DNA from: JADGHX01 sp035760965
GTDB taxonomy: Bacteria; Pseudomonadota; Gammaproteobacteria; Steroidobacterales; Steroidobacteraceae
Assembly: GCA_035760965.1 (NCBI GenBank)
Contig: DASTRY010000027.1
Location: 57,624 to 121,623, forward strand
DNA length: 64,000 bases
Reading direction: 5' to 3'
A model generated the notes under the pieces. That model saw only the letters and a program-made list of their open reading frames with translations, made no database searches and was not told the origin of the DNA. Shown one piece after another: positions 51,442-60,429 of this stretch; the stretch's first letter is position 1; every line of letters starts with the position of its first letter. The position numbers and the translations under genes are program-made.

Positions 51442-52701
51442 CTAGCTGCGTTTGGATCGATACGCCGCAATTCCGGCAGCGGCGACGGCTGCAAACGCGG
51501 CACCGGCAAGAAACGTTGCGGAGGGACCGACGCCGCTCCATAGCGCGCCCGCGATGACGCTCGCGACCAGCAGCGAGACCCCCGTCGCGAGGTTGTAGAC
51601 ACCGAAGGCCGTGCCGCGCAGATGGGCAGGCGCTTCATCTGCGATGAGCTTCGAGAACAGGCCCTGCGTGAGCGCCATGTGCAGTCCCCATAACGCCGAT
51701 CCGAGCAACACGAGTGCGATGGACGCGCCGAATGCGAGGACGAGGTCGGACGCGATCAGGACGAGCAGCGCAACGAAGAGCAGCGCGCGAGGATGCACCC
51801 GGTCGGAGATGAGTCCGGCCGGATAGGCGAGCCCGGCGTAAACCACATTCATCACAATCATGACGAGCGGGACGTTCGCAGCAGCCAGCCCCGCATCCTG
51901 CGCACGAAGCACGAGGAATGCTTCGCTGAATCGTGCAAGCGTGAAGATTGCCGCAAGCGCCACGATGAGCCAGTAGCGTCGCCCCAGCATGCGCGCACTG
52001 TTCCACGAGAGGCGCTGCGACTGAGCGGCAGAGCTGTCTACTCCATCGACGCTTGTCGCTGTTGCAGCCGACGCGATGGGATGCTCGGGCTCACGCACGA
52101 AGAACACGAGCAGCGCCACGGAGGCGAACGCCGGTACCACTGCAATCCACAGCACCGCACGGATGTCGCTGGCGTAGACGCTCATGAACAGCAGGGCCAG
52201 CCCGGGGCCGGCAAATGCACCTACGGAATCGAGCGCCTGGCGCAATCCGTAGGCTGCACCGCGGACGTGTTCCGGCGTGATGTCCGCCACGAGTGCGTCA
52301 CGAGGAGCTCCTCGAATGCCCTTGCCCACGCGATCGACGAATCGCGCGGCGGCGACCCAGCCGATCGATGCGGCCATCGGAAATACGGGTTTGGTGAGCG
52401 CGGCCAGCCCGTAGCCGAGTACGACGAGTGGCTTGCGCCGCCGCCACCGATCACTGAGGGTGCCGGAGAACACTCGTGTGACGGATGCGGTGGCTTCGGC
52501 GATTCCTTCGATGAATCCGATCGTGACCATCCCGACGCCGAGCACACTCGACATGAACACCGGCAACAGGCTGTGCACGAGCTCGGACGACGTGTCCATG
52601 AACAACGACGTCAGCCCGAGCGCCCAGATGGCGGCCGGGAGACGGCGCAGTACAGCGGGTGCCGTTACGTTCGCCGCTGCACTGGGCCGTTGTGAGCGCA
52701 C
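51442..52701 (-). CDS. MFS transporter
   Basis: A 419-residue major-facilitator protein starting at GTG 52701. About 12 helices; motif A is visible as GTLSDRWRRRKPLVVLGYG between helices 2 and 3. A second cytoplasmic signature is ARFVDRVGKGIRGAPRDALVADI, a block typical of a drug/metabolite-exporter-like subgroup often annotated as MFS without a substrate. The N-terminal 'LGLTSLFMDTSSELVHSLLPVF' matches the same group. Probably a multidrug or metabolite exporter. Confidence 0.88.
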   Translation of the reverse strand: MRSQRPSAAANVTAPAVLRRLPAAIWALGLTSLFMDTSSELVHSLLPVFMSSVLGVGMVTIGFIEGIAEATASVTRVFSGTLSDRWRRRKPLVVLGYGLAALTKPVFPMAASIGWVAAARFVDRVGKGIRGAPRDALVADITPEHVRGAAYGLRQALDSVGAFAGPGLALLFMSVYASDIRAVLWIAVVPAFASVALLVFFVREPEHPIASAATATSVDGVDSSAAQSQRLSWNSARMLGRRYWLIVALAAIFTLARFSEAFLVLRAQDAGLAAANVPLVMIVMNVVYAGLAYPAGLISDRVHPRALLFVALLVLIASDLVLAFGASIALVLLGSALWGLHMALTQGLFSKLIADEAPAHLRGTAFGVYNLATGVSLLVASVIAGALWSGVGPSATFLAGAAFAAVAAAGIAAYRSKRS

Positions 52702-52740
52702 TCAGGTCGATCCTTCATGGAATCGCGTCAGGAATTGCGA

Positions 52741-53016
52741 CTAGCGGAGGTAGGTCCTCAGCATTCGGAGGACCGGCTCGAGCTCCTTTTCCACCTTGCG
52801 ATCGTCCACGCCGCGGCCCGCGACGTGCTCGCGCAGATGCCCATCGAGAAGCTCGAGCATCAACCCGGAAATCGCGCCGCGCACGGCCGCCGTCTGCTGC
52901 AGGACCGCAGCGCAGTCGAGCTTGCGTTCGAGCGCGTTCTCGAGAGCCGCGACCTGACCCTTGATGCGCCGGACACGCGCGAGCAGCGCCTTGTTCTTCC
53001 GGATGGCGTGAGCCAT
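52741..53016 (-). CDS. dmeR: RcnR/DmeR-type metal-responsive repressor
   Basis: A 91-residue repressor of the CsoR/RcnR/FrmR family, all-helical and tetrameric. The metal ligands of the Ni/Co branch are present: MAHAIR at the N-terminus (His3), DCAAV (Cys35) and LLDGHLREHVAG (His60 and His64). Those of FrmR (Pro2) and CsoR (no N-terminal His) do not match. It lies divergent to the DmeF-type exporter around a perfect 10-bp inverted repeat. The symbol rests on this context and the ligand set. Confidence 0.85.
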   Translation of the reverse strand: MAHAIRKNKALLARVRRIKGQVAALENALERKLDCAAVLQQTAAVRGAISGLMLELLDGHLREHVAGRGVDDRKVEKELEPVLRMLRTYLR

Positions 53017-53030
53017 GGATGCTCCGGGTA

Positions 53031-53053
53031 CGTATACTGGGGGCCAGTATACG
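53031..53053. promoter_or_regulatory. RcnR/DmeR operator: perfect 10-bp inverted repeat
   Basis: Arms CGTATACTGG (53031-53040) and CCAGTATACG (53044-53053) around GGG. The core TACT-G5-CC-AGTA is the type of G-tract box bound by RcnR-like repressors. It starts 15 bp before the repressor start and ends 17 bp before the exporter start, so one site can shut both genes. Confidence 0.88.
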
Positions 53054-53069
53054 CCAGTGCCGGTGCTTC

Positions 53070-54212
53070 ATGAGCCTCGCCGCGGAAGACTTGCGCCATC
53101 ACCACCAGTTCGATCAGACCAATCCGCTTGCGGAGCGCGGCACGCGGCTCGCGGTCTATCTCACCGCCGCGATGATGGTCGCCGAGATCGCCGGCGGGTG
53201 GCTGCTGAACTCGATGGCGCTCCTCGCCGACGGCTGGCACATGAGCTCGCACGCACTGGCGCTGGGCGTTTCCGTTCTCGCCTACTCCGCGGCGCGTCGC
53301 TACTCGACCGATCCGCGCTTCAATTTCGGAACATGGAAGATCGAGGTGCTGGGCGGCTACACGAGCGCGGTGCTGCTCGTCGGCGTGGCGGGACTCATGC
53401 TGTTTCAATCGGTGGAGCGGCTCGCTGCGCCCCGGCCGATCCATTTCGACGAAGCCATTCTCATCGCGGCGGTGGGTCTGGCGGTGAATCTGATCTGCGC
53501 GCGGCTGCTGAGCGGCGGGTCGCATCATCATCACGGCGGGCACACTGACGACCGACACGGGCATGGCGGACGCGATCATGGCGAGCCCGGCGGCGGCTCT
53601 CACGGTCACGACCCACACGGTCACGACCCACACGGGGACGGCCCACACGGGCACGCTCCGCACGCGCACACACAGCAAGCGCCGGCTCAGCACGGTTATG
53701 GCCGGCACGATCAGCATCGCTCTCACGCGCGTCATGGCGGCCACCCTCATCACCCTTCGCACGGGCATGCGCACGATCACGATCTCAATCTGCGATCGGC
53801 ATACCTGCACGTGCTCGCGGATGCCGCGACCTCCGTGCTCGCGATTCTCGCCCTGCTCGGCGGCAAGTACCTCGGCGCAAACTGGCTCGATCCCGTCATG
53901 GGCATCGTCGGCGCCGGCCTCGTGTCCGTGTGGGCGTACGGTTTGCTGCGCGATTCCGGCCGCGTGCTGCTCGACGCAGAGCTCAACGTGCCGGTCGCGC
54001 AGGAGATTCGCGAAACCATCGAGCAGGGACCGATCCGCGCCGAGATCTGCGATCTGCACGTCTGGCGCGTGGGCAAGGGGAAATTTGCGTGCATCGTCGG
54101 GCTCGTGACGGCGGAACGCGCCGAGCCCGAGGATTTCAAGAACCGGCTGCGCATCCACGAGGAGCTGGTTCACATCACCGTGGAAGTGAATCGCCAAGCC
54201 AGTGCTGCGTGA
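53070..54212 (+). CDS. dmeF: DmeF-like cation diffusion facilitator (Co/Ni exporter)
   Basis: A 380-residue CDF transporter. The metal site of the first and second membrane pair is visible (SMALLADGWHMSSHALAL, and LHVLADAATSVLAI), along with a six-helix layout. Between helices 4 and 5 lies a very long His/Asp/Gly-rich loop (about 150-245), typical of DmeF and related Co2+/Ni2+ exporters. A C-terminal cytoplasmic domain follows. A divergent RcnR-like repressor and a perfect operator complete a dmeRF-like module; classical dmeRF genes are in tandem, so the divergent order is a variation. Confidence 0.9.
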   Translation: MSLAAEDLRHHHQFDQTNPLAERGTRLAVYLTAAMMVAEIAGGWLLNSMALLADGWHMSSHALALGVSVLAYSAARRYSTDPRFNFGTWKIEVLGGYTSAVLLVGVAGLMLFQSVERLAAPRPIHFDEAILIAAVGLAVNLICARLLSGGSHHHHGGHTDDRHGHGGRDHGEPGGGSHGHDPHGHDPHGDGPHGHAPHAHTQQAPAQHGYGRHDQHRSHARHGGHPHHPSHGHAHDHDLNLRSAYLHVLADAATSVLAILALLGGKYLGANWLDPVMGIVGAGLVSVWAYGLLRDSGRVLLDAELNVPVAQEIRETIEQGPIRAEICDLHVWRVGKGKFACIVGLVTAERAEPEDFKNRLRIHEELVHITVEVNRQASAA

Positions 54213-54558
54213 CCGCTCACGCAGTGATCGGCGGCGCGGATTTGTGAGCGCGTTGCGCGCCATGGGCCGGCGTTCCGAATGCGAGTAGGCACCGCTGCGC
54301 CGAGATAGCCGAGCCGCTGCAACAACCTTCAATCGTGTGCACGGCCATGACACCGCACGCGGTCGGCGGGCCGCAGCGCTTCACGTCCAGCTCTTACACG
54401 CGAGTCACGCACCGCGTTCGCGAGCACACCGTTCGCGAGGCTTTGCTCATTCCGCTGCCTCGGTACAATTCCGCAGGATGCTACGCAGAGGCGCACATGC
54501 GGCGAGCGATCGCTCGCTTTAATTTCCAAGCCGTGCATACGGCACACGCGAGGCATCC
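54213..54558. other. 346-bp intergenic region
   Basis: No coding frame I can support. It contains a short direct repeat CGTTCGCGAG-CACAC-CGTTCGCGAG near 54415-54440 of no known role. The promoter of the EF-hand gene should be in the last 100 bp. Confidence 0.5.
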
Positions 54559-54804
54559 ATGAAAGAGAAGATCATCAAGGAGAAGCGGGACGCAGCGGAG
54601 ATCGAGCGGCTTCGCGAAGACTTCGAGTATTTCGATCGCAACGACGATGGGCTGATGGAGTTCGAGGAGTTCCAGCGCTTTCTGCAGGCGCTGGATGCAG
54701 GGATGTCGGACGAGGAAGCCCGCCTCGGGTTCAGTGAGATCGACACCGACCGCGACGGTGTCATCGAGTTCGAGGAATTCCTGGACTGGTGGGGCTCACC
54801 CTGA
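54559..54804 (+). CDS. Small EF-hand calcium-binding protein
   Basis: An 81-residue protein with two EF-hands: DRNDDGLMEFEE and DTDRDGVIEFEE, each with Asp/Asn at positions 1, 3 and 5, Gly at 6, hydrophobic at 8 and Glu at 12. Helices flank each loop, so it forms a single calmodulin-like lobe. No signal peptide, hence cytoplasmic. The end (DWWGSP) recalls the second EF-hand protein at 55.7 kb (RWWRGG), so the two are paralogues. Likely a calcium sensor or buffer; partner unknown. Confidence 0.88.
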   Translation: MKEKIIKEKRDAAEIERLREDFEYFDRNDDGLMEFEEFQRFLQALDAGMSDEEARLGFSEIDTDRDGVIEFEEFLDWWGSP

Positions 54805-55006
54805 AGGAGAATCTTGGCGCGCGAATCTACGCCCGTCCGAGCTTCGGCCCTGCCAGCCCTCACGCGATTGGGCAGCGCATGCGGTGCCGCAGCGTGCTCG
54901 ATATCACGATCACGCCGCTCGAAGTCCAGGTGTGAACGGCACGCACCTGCTCCGCTAGCCAGTCACCCGCATGATCTCCAGTACAGCGCACCTCCACGAT
55001 CCGACA

Positions 55007-55600
55007 TCACGTGACAATACTTTCAATCGTCGTCACGACCGCGCCTCGCGCCACCATCTCCTGCAGCGCGCGAGCACCGTCACCCGGATTCACCTCGACC
55101 GCCCTGATCGCATCCTCGAGCACAACGACGTCGAGCCCGTTCGCCCGTGCGTCCAGCACGGTTTGCTTGACGCAGTAGTCGGTCGCGAGGCCCCCGACGA
55201 AGACACGAGTACAGCCGCGCGCCCGCAAGCGCTCCAGCAAGTCGGTTCCTTGGAATCCGGAATAGGCATCCTTTTCAGGTGTGCGCGCCTTCGAAATCAC
55301 CTCTGTACCGGCCGGCAGTTGCAGGTCCGTCGGTATCTCGGCGCCGGGTGTCTCCGCCACACAGTGCGGTGGCCACGGACCGCCTTGCTCACGAAAGGAA
55401 CAATGGTTGGCGGGGTGCCAGTCCCGAGTGGCGTAGATCGGCAGATTGCGAGAGGCGAACTCGGCGATGTACCGATTGAGTACCGGGATCACCTTGTCAC
55501 CGTCCGGCACCGCCAACGCACCGCCGGGAAGAAAGTCGCGCTGGACGTCGACGATGATCAGTGCATCGCCTGCATGCAAGCCAGGAATGCGAGTACCCAT
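55007..55600 (-). CDS. pncA: Nicotinamidase
   Basis: A 197-residue isochorismatase-fold enzyme that hydrolyses nicotinamide to nicotinate for NAD salvage. The catalytic triad is complete: Asp18 (IIVDVQRDF), Lys104 (VISKART) and Cys143 (LATDYCVKQ). The metal site residues D60, H62 and H66 are in ATRDWHPANHCSF. The SYSGF-like block (DAYSGF) is also conserved. It lies between the two EF-hand genes. Confidence 0.92.
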   Translation of the reverse strand: MGTRIPGLHAGDALIIVDVQRDFLPGGALAVPDGDKVIPVLNRYIAEFASRNLPIYATRDWHPANHCSFREQGGPWPPHCVAETPGAEIPTDLQLPAGTEVISKARTPEKDAYSGFQGTDLLERLRARGCTRVFVGGLATDYCVKQTVLDARANGLDVVVLEDAIRAVEVNPGDGARALQEMVARGAVVTTIESIVT

Positions 55601-55685
55601 AAGCTGGACTCTAGAAGCGAGTGCGGACCATCGGGATTCGGAATTCTGCGGAACCGATACGCACTAGCGCTGACTCTCCGCAACG

Positions 55686-55946
55686 CTAACCCCCACGCCA
55701 CCATCGCATGAACTCATGCCTGTCGATGGCGCCATCGTGGTCCGCATCGATTTCGTCGAATCGCGCGCGACGGTGTGTGTGAGGCACCTCCGAACCCAGG
55801 TTCTCGAGCAGTTGCGAGAATTCGGTGAAGTCGATGCGCTGATCGCCGTCCGCATCGCATTCGTCGAACTGCTCGTCGAGATCGGCAAGCTCGTCACTGC
55901 TGAGAAAGCGCCGAGGCGGCGGCGGTGGGTTGCGGTTGCTGCTCAT
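55686..55946 (-). CDS. Small EF-hand protein, paralogue of the 54.6-kb gene
   Basis: An 86-residue protein with two EF-hands: DADGDQRIDFTE and DADHDGAIDRHE. The N-terminus has a proline run (NPPPPPRRFLSS), and the C-terminus MRWWRGG. The second loop has His at position 12+1 and Glu in the 12th position, so calcium binding should hold. No export signal. Position opposite the nicotinamidase and on the same strand as it, upstream by 86 bp, so it may head that operon. Confidence 0.83.
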   Translation of the reverse strand: MSSNRNPPPPPRRFLSSDELADLDEQFDECDADGDQRIDFTEFSQLLENLGSEVPHTHRRARFDEIDADHDGAIDRHEFMRWWRGG

Positions 55947-56259
55947 GATGATTGTCCTCGTATGCTGCGACTCGCCTTCGTGCGGCACGAGTCCGTACAC
56001 CCATGAGGTTCCGAGCCCGGGCTGGTCTCCGGCAAATGGCGCCGAGGCCCTGCTCGACCCAAGCAGGTTCCATGCCGACACACGCCGCTTCGCCCTCGAC
56101 CGAGACCGCATCGTCTCCGCCTCGAGCCGCACAAACGATCCCGACGCATCCAGGCGGCCCGGCAGCCTGGCGCGAGCTGAGCACTTTTCGCCGTGAACGG
56201 TGGCGTGCGCGTGCCGGTCGCGTGATAAAAGCGCGCAGTCGTTCGGTAAGGAGTAAGCC
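55947..56259. other. 313-bp intergenic region
   Basis: No supported gene. Several frames are open here on both strands but without start, family match or neighbouring logic. It should hold the divergent promoters of the EF-hand and amidohydrolase genes. Confidence 0.5.
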
Positions 56260-57786
56260 GTGAACGTCCGCAACACGTGGCAAAAGACAACGGTCGTTCT
56301 GTCCGCAATGTTTTGCCTCGCCGTGGCACCCCTCTTCGCGCACGAGGTGCGCATCGAACACGTGACCGTCGTTTCACCCGAACGCGCGGGCCCATTGCGC
56401 GACGTGACCGTGCGCATCCAGGACGACCGGATCGTCGCGATTGGCCGCAGCGGTCGTCCCGCCGGCGATTCCCCCGACGTCGAGATCATCCAGGGCAAAG
56501 GGCTGTATCTCGCGCCGGGATTGATCGACAGTCACGTGCATTCCGATCTGCCCGGGATCGAGGACGCGCAGGAAAAGGCCAATCCGGCTGTCGCGCGCAG
56601 CATGCGCGAGCAGCAGCCCCGCAGCATTCTGTACTTCGGCTTCACGACGATCGTCGATCTCATCGGCCTGCGCGAGACCACGGACGCGTGGAACGCTTTG
56701 CCGGTCCGCCCGGATCGCTACTTTTGCGGGGCCGCGGAGATCCCGGGAGGTTATCCGCCCATTCAGTTCCTTGCCGAGCCGAACCGGCGTGCTCTGAACG
56801 AATACATGATCATCCAGAGTGGCGAAGAAAGCAGCGCACCGGAGGGGATCGACCCCAAGACACACACACCGGAAGCCGTGGTCACGCGAATGAAGGCGGA
56901 TGGTGCCATCTGCACGAAGACCTTCTACGAGCGGGGATACGGCGAGGTCGACACGATGCGCGCGCCGCGCCTCGACACGATTCGCGCGCTGGTGGAGGCC
57001 GCGCACGCGGCGGGCCTACCCGTTCTCATGCACGCGAACAGTACGGATGGTCAGGAATTTGCGGTCGCGACGGGCGTCGACATCATCGCGCATGGGATGT
57101 GGCATTGGCAGCGGGAGCCGCGCGCCACCGAGCTGACGCCGCGCGCGACGCGTATTCTGAATGACGTCTTGAAGGCGAACATCGGTTGGCAGCCAACGAT
57201 GCAGGTGCTGTATGGCCTGCAGGACTTGTTCAATCTTCGGTACCTGTCGGATCCGGCGATCGCGCACGTCGTGCCGCAGAACGTGATCGCGTGGTATGGC
57301 ACGCCGGAAGGGCAGTGGTACCGCGACCAGCTTGCCCCCGAGCTCCTGCCCAAGTCTGCGTTGGATTCGCATGACCCGCAGGTGCGATGGGATGCGGTGC
57401 GCGCGTCGCTGTCCGCTCCGATTACTCGCAACAAGAACGCGATACGGTACATGGTCGCTCACGGTGCGAGGATCCTGTTCGGCACCGATACGCCGAGCGC
57501 GCCCACCTACGCCAATCCGCCCGGATTGAACGGCTGGCTCGAAATTCAGCACTTGCGGGACGTCGGACTGACGCCCCGGCAAATTTTCGTGGCCGCGACG
57601 GAGGCCAACGCCAAGGCGCTGCGCCTCGATCGAGACATCGGTACCGTGCAGCCGGGCAAGCTGGCCAATCTTCTCCTGCTGCGCGAGGACCCCACGCAAA
57701 CGATCCAGGCCTACGACGGGATCGTGAAGGTGATCGTGCGCGGCAAAGTCTTCGATCGCGAAGCGCTTGCGGCCGACGCGCACTGA
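56260..57786 (+). CDS. Periplasmic amidohydrolase (imidazolonepropionase-like/prolidase-like subtype)
   Basis: A 508-residue exported metal-dependent hydrolase beginning at GTG 56260 (signal ending APLFAHE). Metal motif DSHVHSDL (HxH), a carboxylated-Lys candidate in AICTKTFYERG, metal His in VLMHANSTD and IIAHGMW, and Asp in FGTDTPSAP. A C-terminal 'GTVQPGKLANLLLL' strand is typical of the family's small beta domain. The arrangement fits the subfamily with carboxylated lysine. Substrate unknown. Confidence 0.88.
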   Translation: MNVRNTWQKTTVVLSAMFCLAVAPLFAHEVRIEHVTVVSPERAGPLRDVTVRIQDDRIVAIGRSGRPAGDSPDVEIIQGKGLYLAPGLIDSHVHSDLPGIEDAQEKANPAVARSMREQQPRSILYFGFTTIVDLIGLRETTDAWNALPVRPDRYFCGAAEIPGGYPPIQFLAEPNRRALNEYMIIQSGEESSAPEGIDPKTHTPEAVVTRMKADGAICTKTFYERGYGEVDTMRAPRLDTIRALVEAAHAAGLPVLMHANSTDGQEFAVATGVDIIAHGMWHWQREPRATELTPRATRILNDVLKANIGWQPTMQVLYGLQDLFNLRYLSDPAIAHVVPQNVIAWYGTPEGQWYRDQLAPELLPKSALDSHDPQVRWDAVRASLSAPITRNKNAIRYMVAHGARILFGTDTPSAPTYANPPGLNGWLEIQHLRDVGLTPRQIFVAATEANAKALRLDRDIGTVQPGKLANLLLLREDPTQTIQAYDGIVKVIVRGKVFDREALAADAH

Positions 57787-57972
57787 GCACGTCGCCGCTC
57801 GGGCCTTTACTGCAGCGTGTGCGCAAATCTACGGAAGCGCCGCGGCTTCCGTGGGCCGCAAAATTGCTCCGGGTGAGCACTGACGAGCTGGGGCTGAACC
57901 ACTCCGTCGCGCCGCCACTGTGGTCGGAGTGCCGCGACTGCGGATGCCGTACTCAACAGACCGGAGTCAACG

Positions 57973-58476
57973 ATGAGAGCGCATGCTTGGATTTCAGTGA
58001 TCGCGACCCTTGCCTTGTGGCCCTCGCTTGGGTCGCCAAACGAGACGCCCAAAACGGCGGACGAGAAGCCCTACCGCATCGTCGACGGAAAGGTGGACGA
58101 CGCAACCTACCGCGGTTGGCGCGCGTATCACTCCGCATGCCATACGTGTCACGGAGTCGATGCGGTCGGTACGAGTGTCGCACCGTCGCTGGTCGACCGG
58201 GTGGCGCACATGTCGGCACGTCAATTCACGGTCAAGGTGCTGACGAGCTATCGGATCACGGTCCCGTCGGGAGAAGCCACCGGCGACGATCCAACCGCCG
58301 TGCGCGAGGCGATTGTGGATCAGGTCCTGCGACACGAGCGCGGCGAGCTCCTGATGCCGGCCTGGGAGGGCGACTCGAAAGTTCGTCCGCACGTGCTCGA
58401 CCTGTACGCCTATCTGCGCGCCCGCGCAGATGGCGCGCTCGGGCCGGGTCGACCGCAGCGAGCGAGCGAACGATAA
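57973..58476 (+). CDS. Monohaem cytochrome c (PQQ-dehydrogenase-associated type)
   Basis: A 167-residue exported protein with one haem site CHTCH in HSACHTCHGVDAVG and a candidate axial Met in LMPAW. The opening 'YRIVDGKVDDATYRGWRAYHSACHTCHG' is characteristic of small cytochromes encoded next to PQQ-dependent alcohol dehydrogenases. No such dehydrogenase is beside it here; the nearest oxidoreductase is the GMC system at 6-10 kb. It may accept electrons from an enzyme elsewhere. Confidence 0.85.
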   Translation: MRAHAWISVIATLALWPSLGSPNETPKTADEKPYRIVDGKVDDATYRGWRAYHSACHTCHGVDAVGTSVAPSLVDRVAHMSARQFTVKVLTSYRITVPSGEATGDDPTAVREAIVDQVLRHERGELLMPAWEGDSKVRPHVLDLYAYLRARADGALGPGRPQRASER

Positions 58477-58674
58477 CGCGCTAAAAGCCGACCCTCGGCA
58501 TCTGATGCCTGATCTGGCACCAGAAGAGGAGCCTGTGCAGTCAGAATGAACTCGCGGGCTCACGATCCGTCTCGTTCCAAGTAGCGGCCGCGCGGTCGCA
58601 GTTCTCAGAATGGCGCCGCAGGCCAGCCCACCAGGCGCGCGACCCTCTCACCTGGCGTATAAAGAGAGTGACGC

Positions 58675-60399
58675 GTGGCGCTCGGCTCAAACAGCCGCGC
58701 CGCCGCTGCAGACACTCGGGACGGAGGTACGACCACGAATATCACGCTGACCCTGCTGGACCTGGCCGGCACCATCGCTTTGCTGCTCTGGGGCATTCAC
58801 ATGGTACAGAGCGGCGTGCAGCGTGCGTTGGGCGCGCGCTTGCGCTCCTTTCTGGCGCATCGTCTGCAGCATCGATGGAGCGCATTCCTCGCCGGTCTCG
58901 GCGTCACGGCGCTCCTACAGAGCAGCACCGCCACCGGCCTGATGGTGACAGGCTTTGCCGCCGAGGGACTCGTGGGCTTGGTGCCGGCGCTCGCGGTGAT
59001 GCTGGGCGCCAATGTGGGCACGACCTTGATCGTGCAATTCCTGGCCTTCGACGTGGTGTTGGTTGCGCCGATCTGCGTGCTGATCGGCTATCTCCTGTTC
59101 AGACGCGCGCAGGCGGAAGTGCACGATTCCGGCCGCGCCTTCATCGGCCTCGGCTTGGTGCTGTTCGCGCTCCATCAGTTCCTCACCTTCCTCGATCCGC
59201 TGACGACGAATCCGCTCACGCGCACATTCCTCGAGGCATTGTCCAATCACATCGTCTTCATCGTGTTGGTGGGTGTCGTCCTGACCTGGGCTGCCCATTC
59301 GAGCGTGGCCATCGTGCTGCTCAGCATGTCGCTGACGGCGAGCGGGGTGCTGACGCTTCCCGCCGGCATCGCGCTGGCGCTCGGCGCCAACGTCGGCACT
59401 GCCATCAATCCCGTACTGGAAGGCAGCGCACGCGACCCCGCCGCGCGCCGCGTGCCGGTGGGAAACCTGCTCGGCCGGGTCGCCGGCGTGCTCCTGGTAC
59501 TGGGCGTGTTTCCCTGGGTGCCGGCGCTCGTCACGAGCCTGGAATCGGTGCCCGCGCGCGCCATCGCGGATTTCCACACGGGATTCAATCTCGCGCTGGC
59601 CCTGATCTTCTTCCCGTTGCTCACGCCTTTTTCCCGACTCCTCGAGAAGTTGCTGCCGGCGAGACCGCAAGATACCGAACCGGATGCGCCGCGCTATCTG
59701 CAACCCGTCGCGGCCAGCACGCCGGTCGCCGTCGCACTGGGGGGCGCCATGCGCGAAGCGCTGCGCCTGTCCGACGTCCTCGAGGAAATGATCGTGGGTT
59801 TGCGTGATGCGCTCGCTCATCCCGATCGCAAACAGATCGAAGCGACGCGGCGACTCGACGACCGCCTCGACCGGCTGAACCGCGCGATCAAGGAAAACCT
59901 GCTGGCGATCGATGTACGCCGCCTCGACGGCGCCAGCAGCGACGAGCTCGCACGCATCCTGACGTTCTCGATCAATCTGGAGCAGGCGGGCGACTTGATC
60001 GATCGCGGCCTGCTGGGCGTCGCGGCCCGGCGCGCGAAACGCGGCATCACGTTTTCGAAGGAAGGCCTGGCCGACCTGCTCGCTCAGGTGGATCGCCTGC
60101 TCGACATGCTCCATCGATCCACATCGGTGTTCTTGAGCGGCGATGTGGAAGCGGCACGCGCGCTGGCGCTGGAGAAGGATACCGACCGACGCTGGGAGGA
60201 CGAAGCCACGGCGGCGCATTTCGAGCGGCTGCGCTTGGGCAACGTCGACACCATCGAGACGAGCGCGCTGCACATCGATGCGCTGAAGGATCTGAAGCGC
60301 GTCGGCAGCCACCTGATCGAAGCGTCCGCTTACCCGATCCTCAAGAAGCGCGGCGATCTGCTCCCGACGCGACTAAGGATGGTCGACAAGGCGCCGTAG
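58675..60399 (+). CDS. Na/Pi-cotransporter family protein with PhoU-like domain
   Basis: A 574-residue protein from GTG 58675. The Na/Pi cotransporter repeats are clear: ALLQSSTATGLMV and a second TWAAHSSVAIVLL, each after a GxNxGT-like loop (LGANVGTTLIVQF, LGANVGTAINPVL). About eight membrane helices are followed by a long C-terminal helical domain (350-565) of the PhoU type. It should import phosphate with Na+ and sense phosphate status. It converges on a small unknown gene. Confidence 0.92.
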   Translation: MALGSNSRAAAADTRDGGTTTNITLTLLDLAGTIALLLWGIHMVQSGVQRALGARLRSFLAHRLQHRWSAFLAGLGVTALLQSSTATGLMVTGFAAEGLVGLVPALAVMLGANVGTTLIVQFLAFDVVLVAPICVLIGYLLFRRAQAEVHDSGRAFIGLGLVLFALHQFLTFLDPLTTNPLTRTFLEALSNHIVFIVLVGVVLTWAAHSSVAIVLLSMSLTASGVLTLPAGIALALGANVGTAINPVLEGSARDPAARRVPVGNLLGRVAGVLLVLGVFPWVPALVTSLESVPARAIADFHTGFNLALALIFFPLLTPFSRLLEKLLPARPQDTEPDAPRYLQPVAASTPVAVALGGAMREALRLSDVLEEMIVGLRDALAHPDRKQIEATRRLDDRLDRLNRAIKENLLAIDVRRLDGASSDELARILTFSINLEQAGDLIDRGLLGVAARRAKRGITFSKEGLADLLAQVDRLLDMLHRSTSVFLSGDVEAARALALEKDTDRRWEDEATAAHFERLRLGNVDTIETSALHIDALKDLKRVGSHLIEASAYPILKKRGDLLPTRLRMVDKAP

Positions 60400-60429
60400 G
60401 GGTGACGCGCATGGAGGGCGTCGTCACCC
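60400..60429. terminator. Possible two-way terminator hairpin
   Basis: Perfect 8-bp arms GGGTGACG (60400-60407) and CGTCACCC (60422-60429) with a 14-base loop, between convergent genes. It starts one base after the Na/Pi stop and overlaps the last codon of the other gene. There is no T-run. Confidence 0.4.

Noticed and set aside
55630..55650. GCGGACCATCGGGATTCG as a further motif copy
   Set aside because: Only the GGACC half agrees and the position is not conserved relative to other copies.
58915..60312. Reverse-strand open frame of 465 codons opposite the Na/Pi gene
   Set aside because: Shadow of a clear transporter gene; Gln/Arg/His-rich without motifs.
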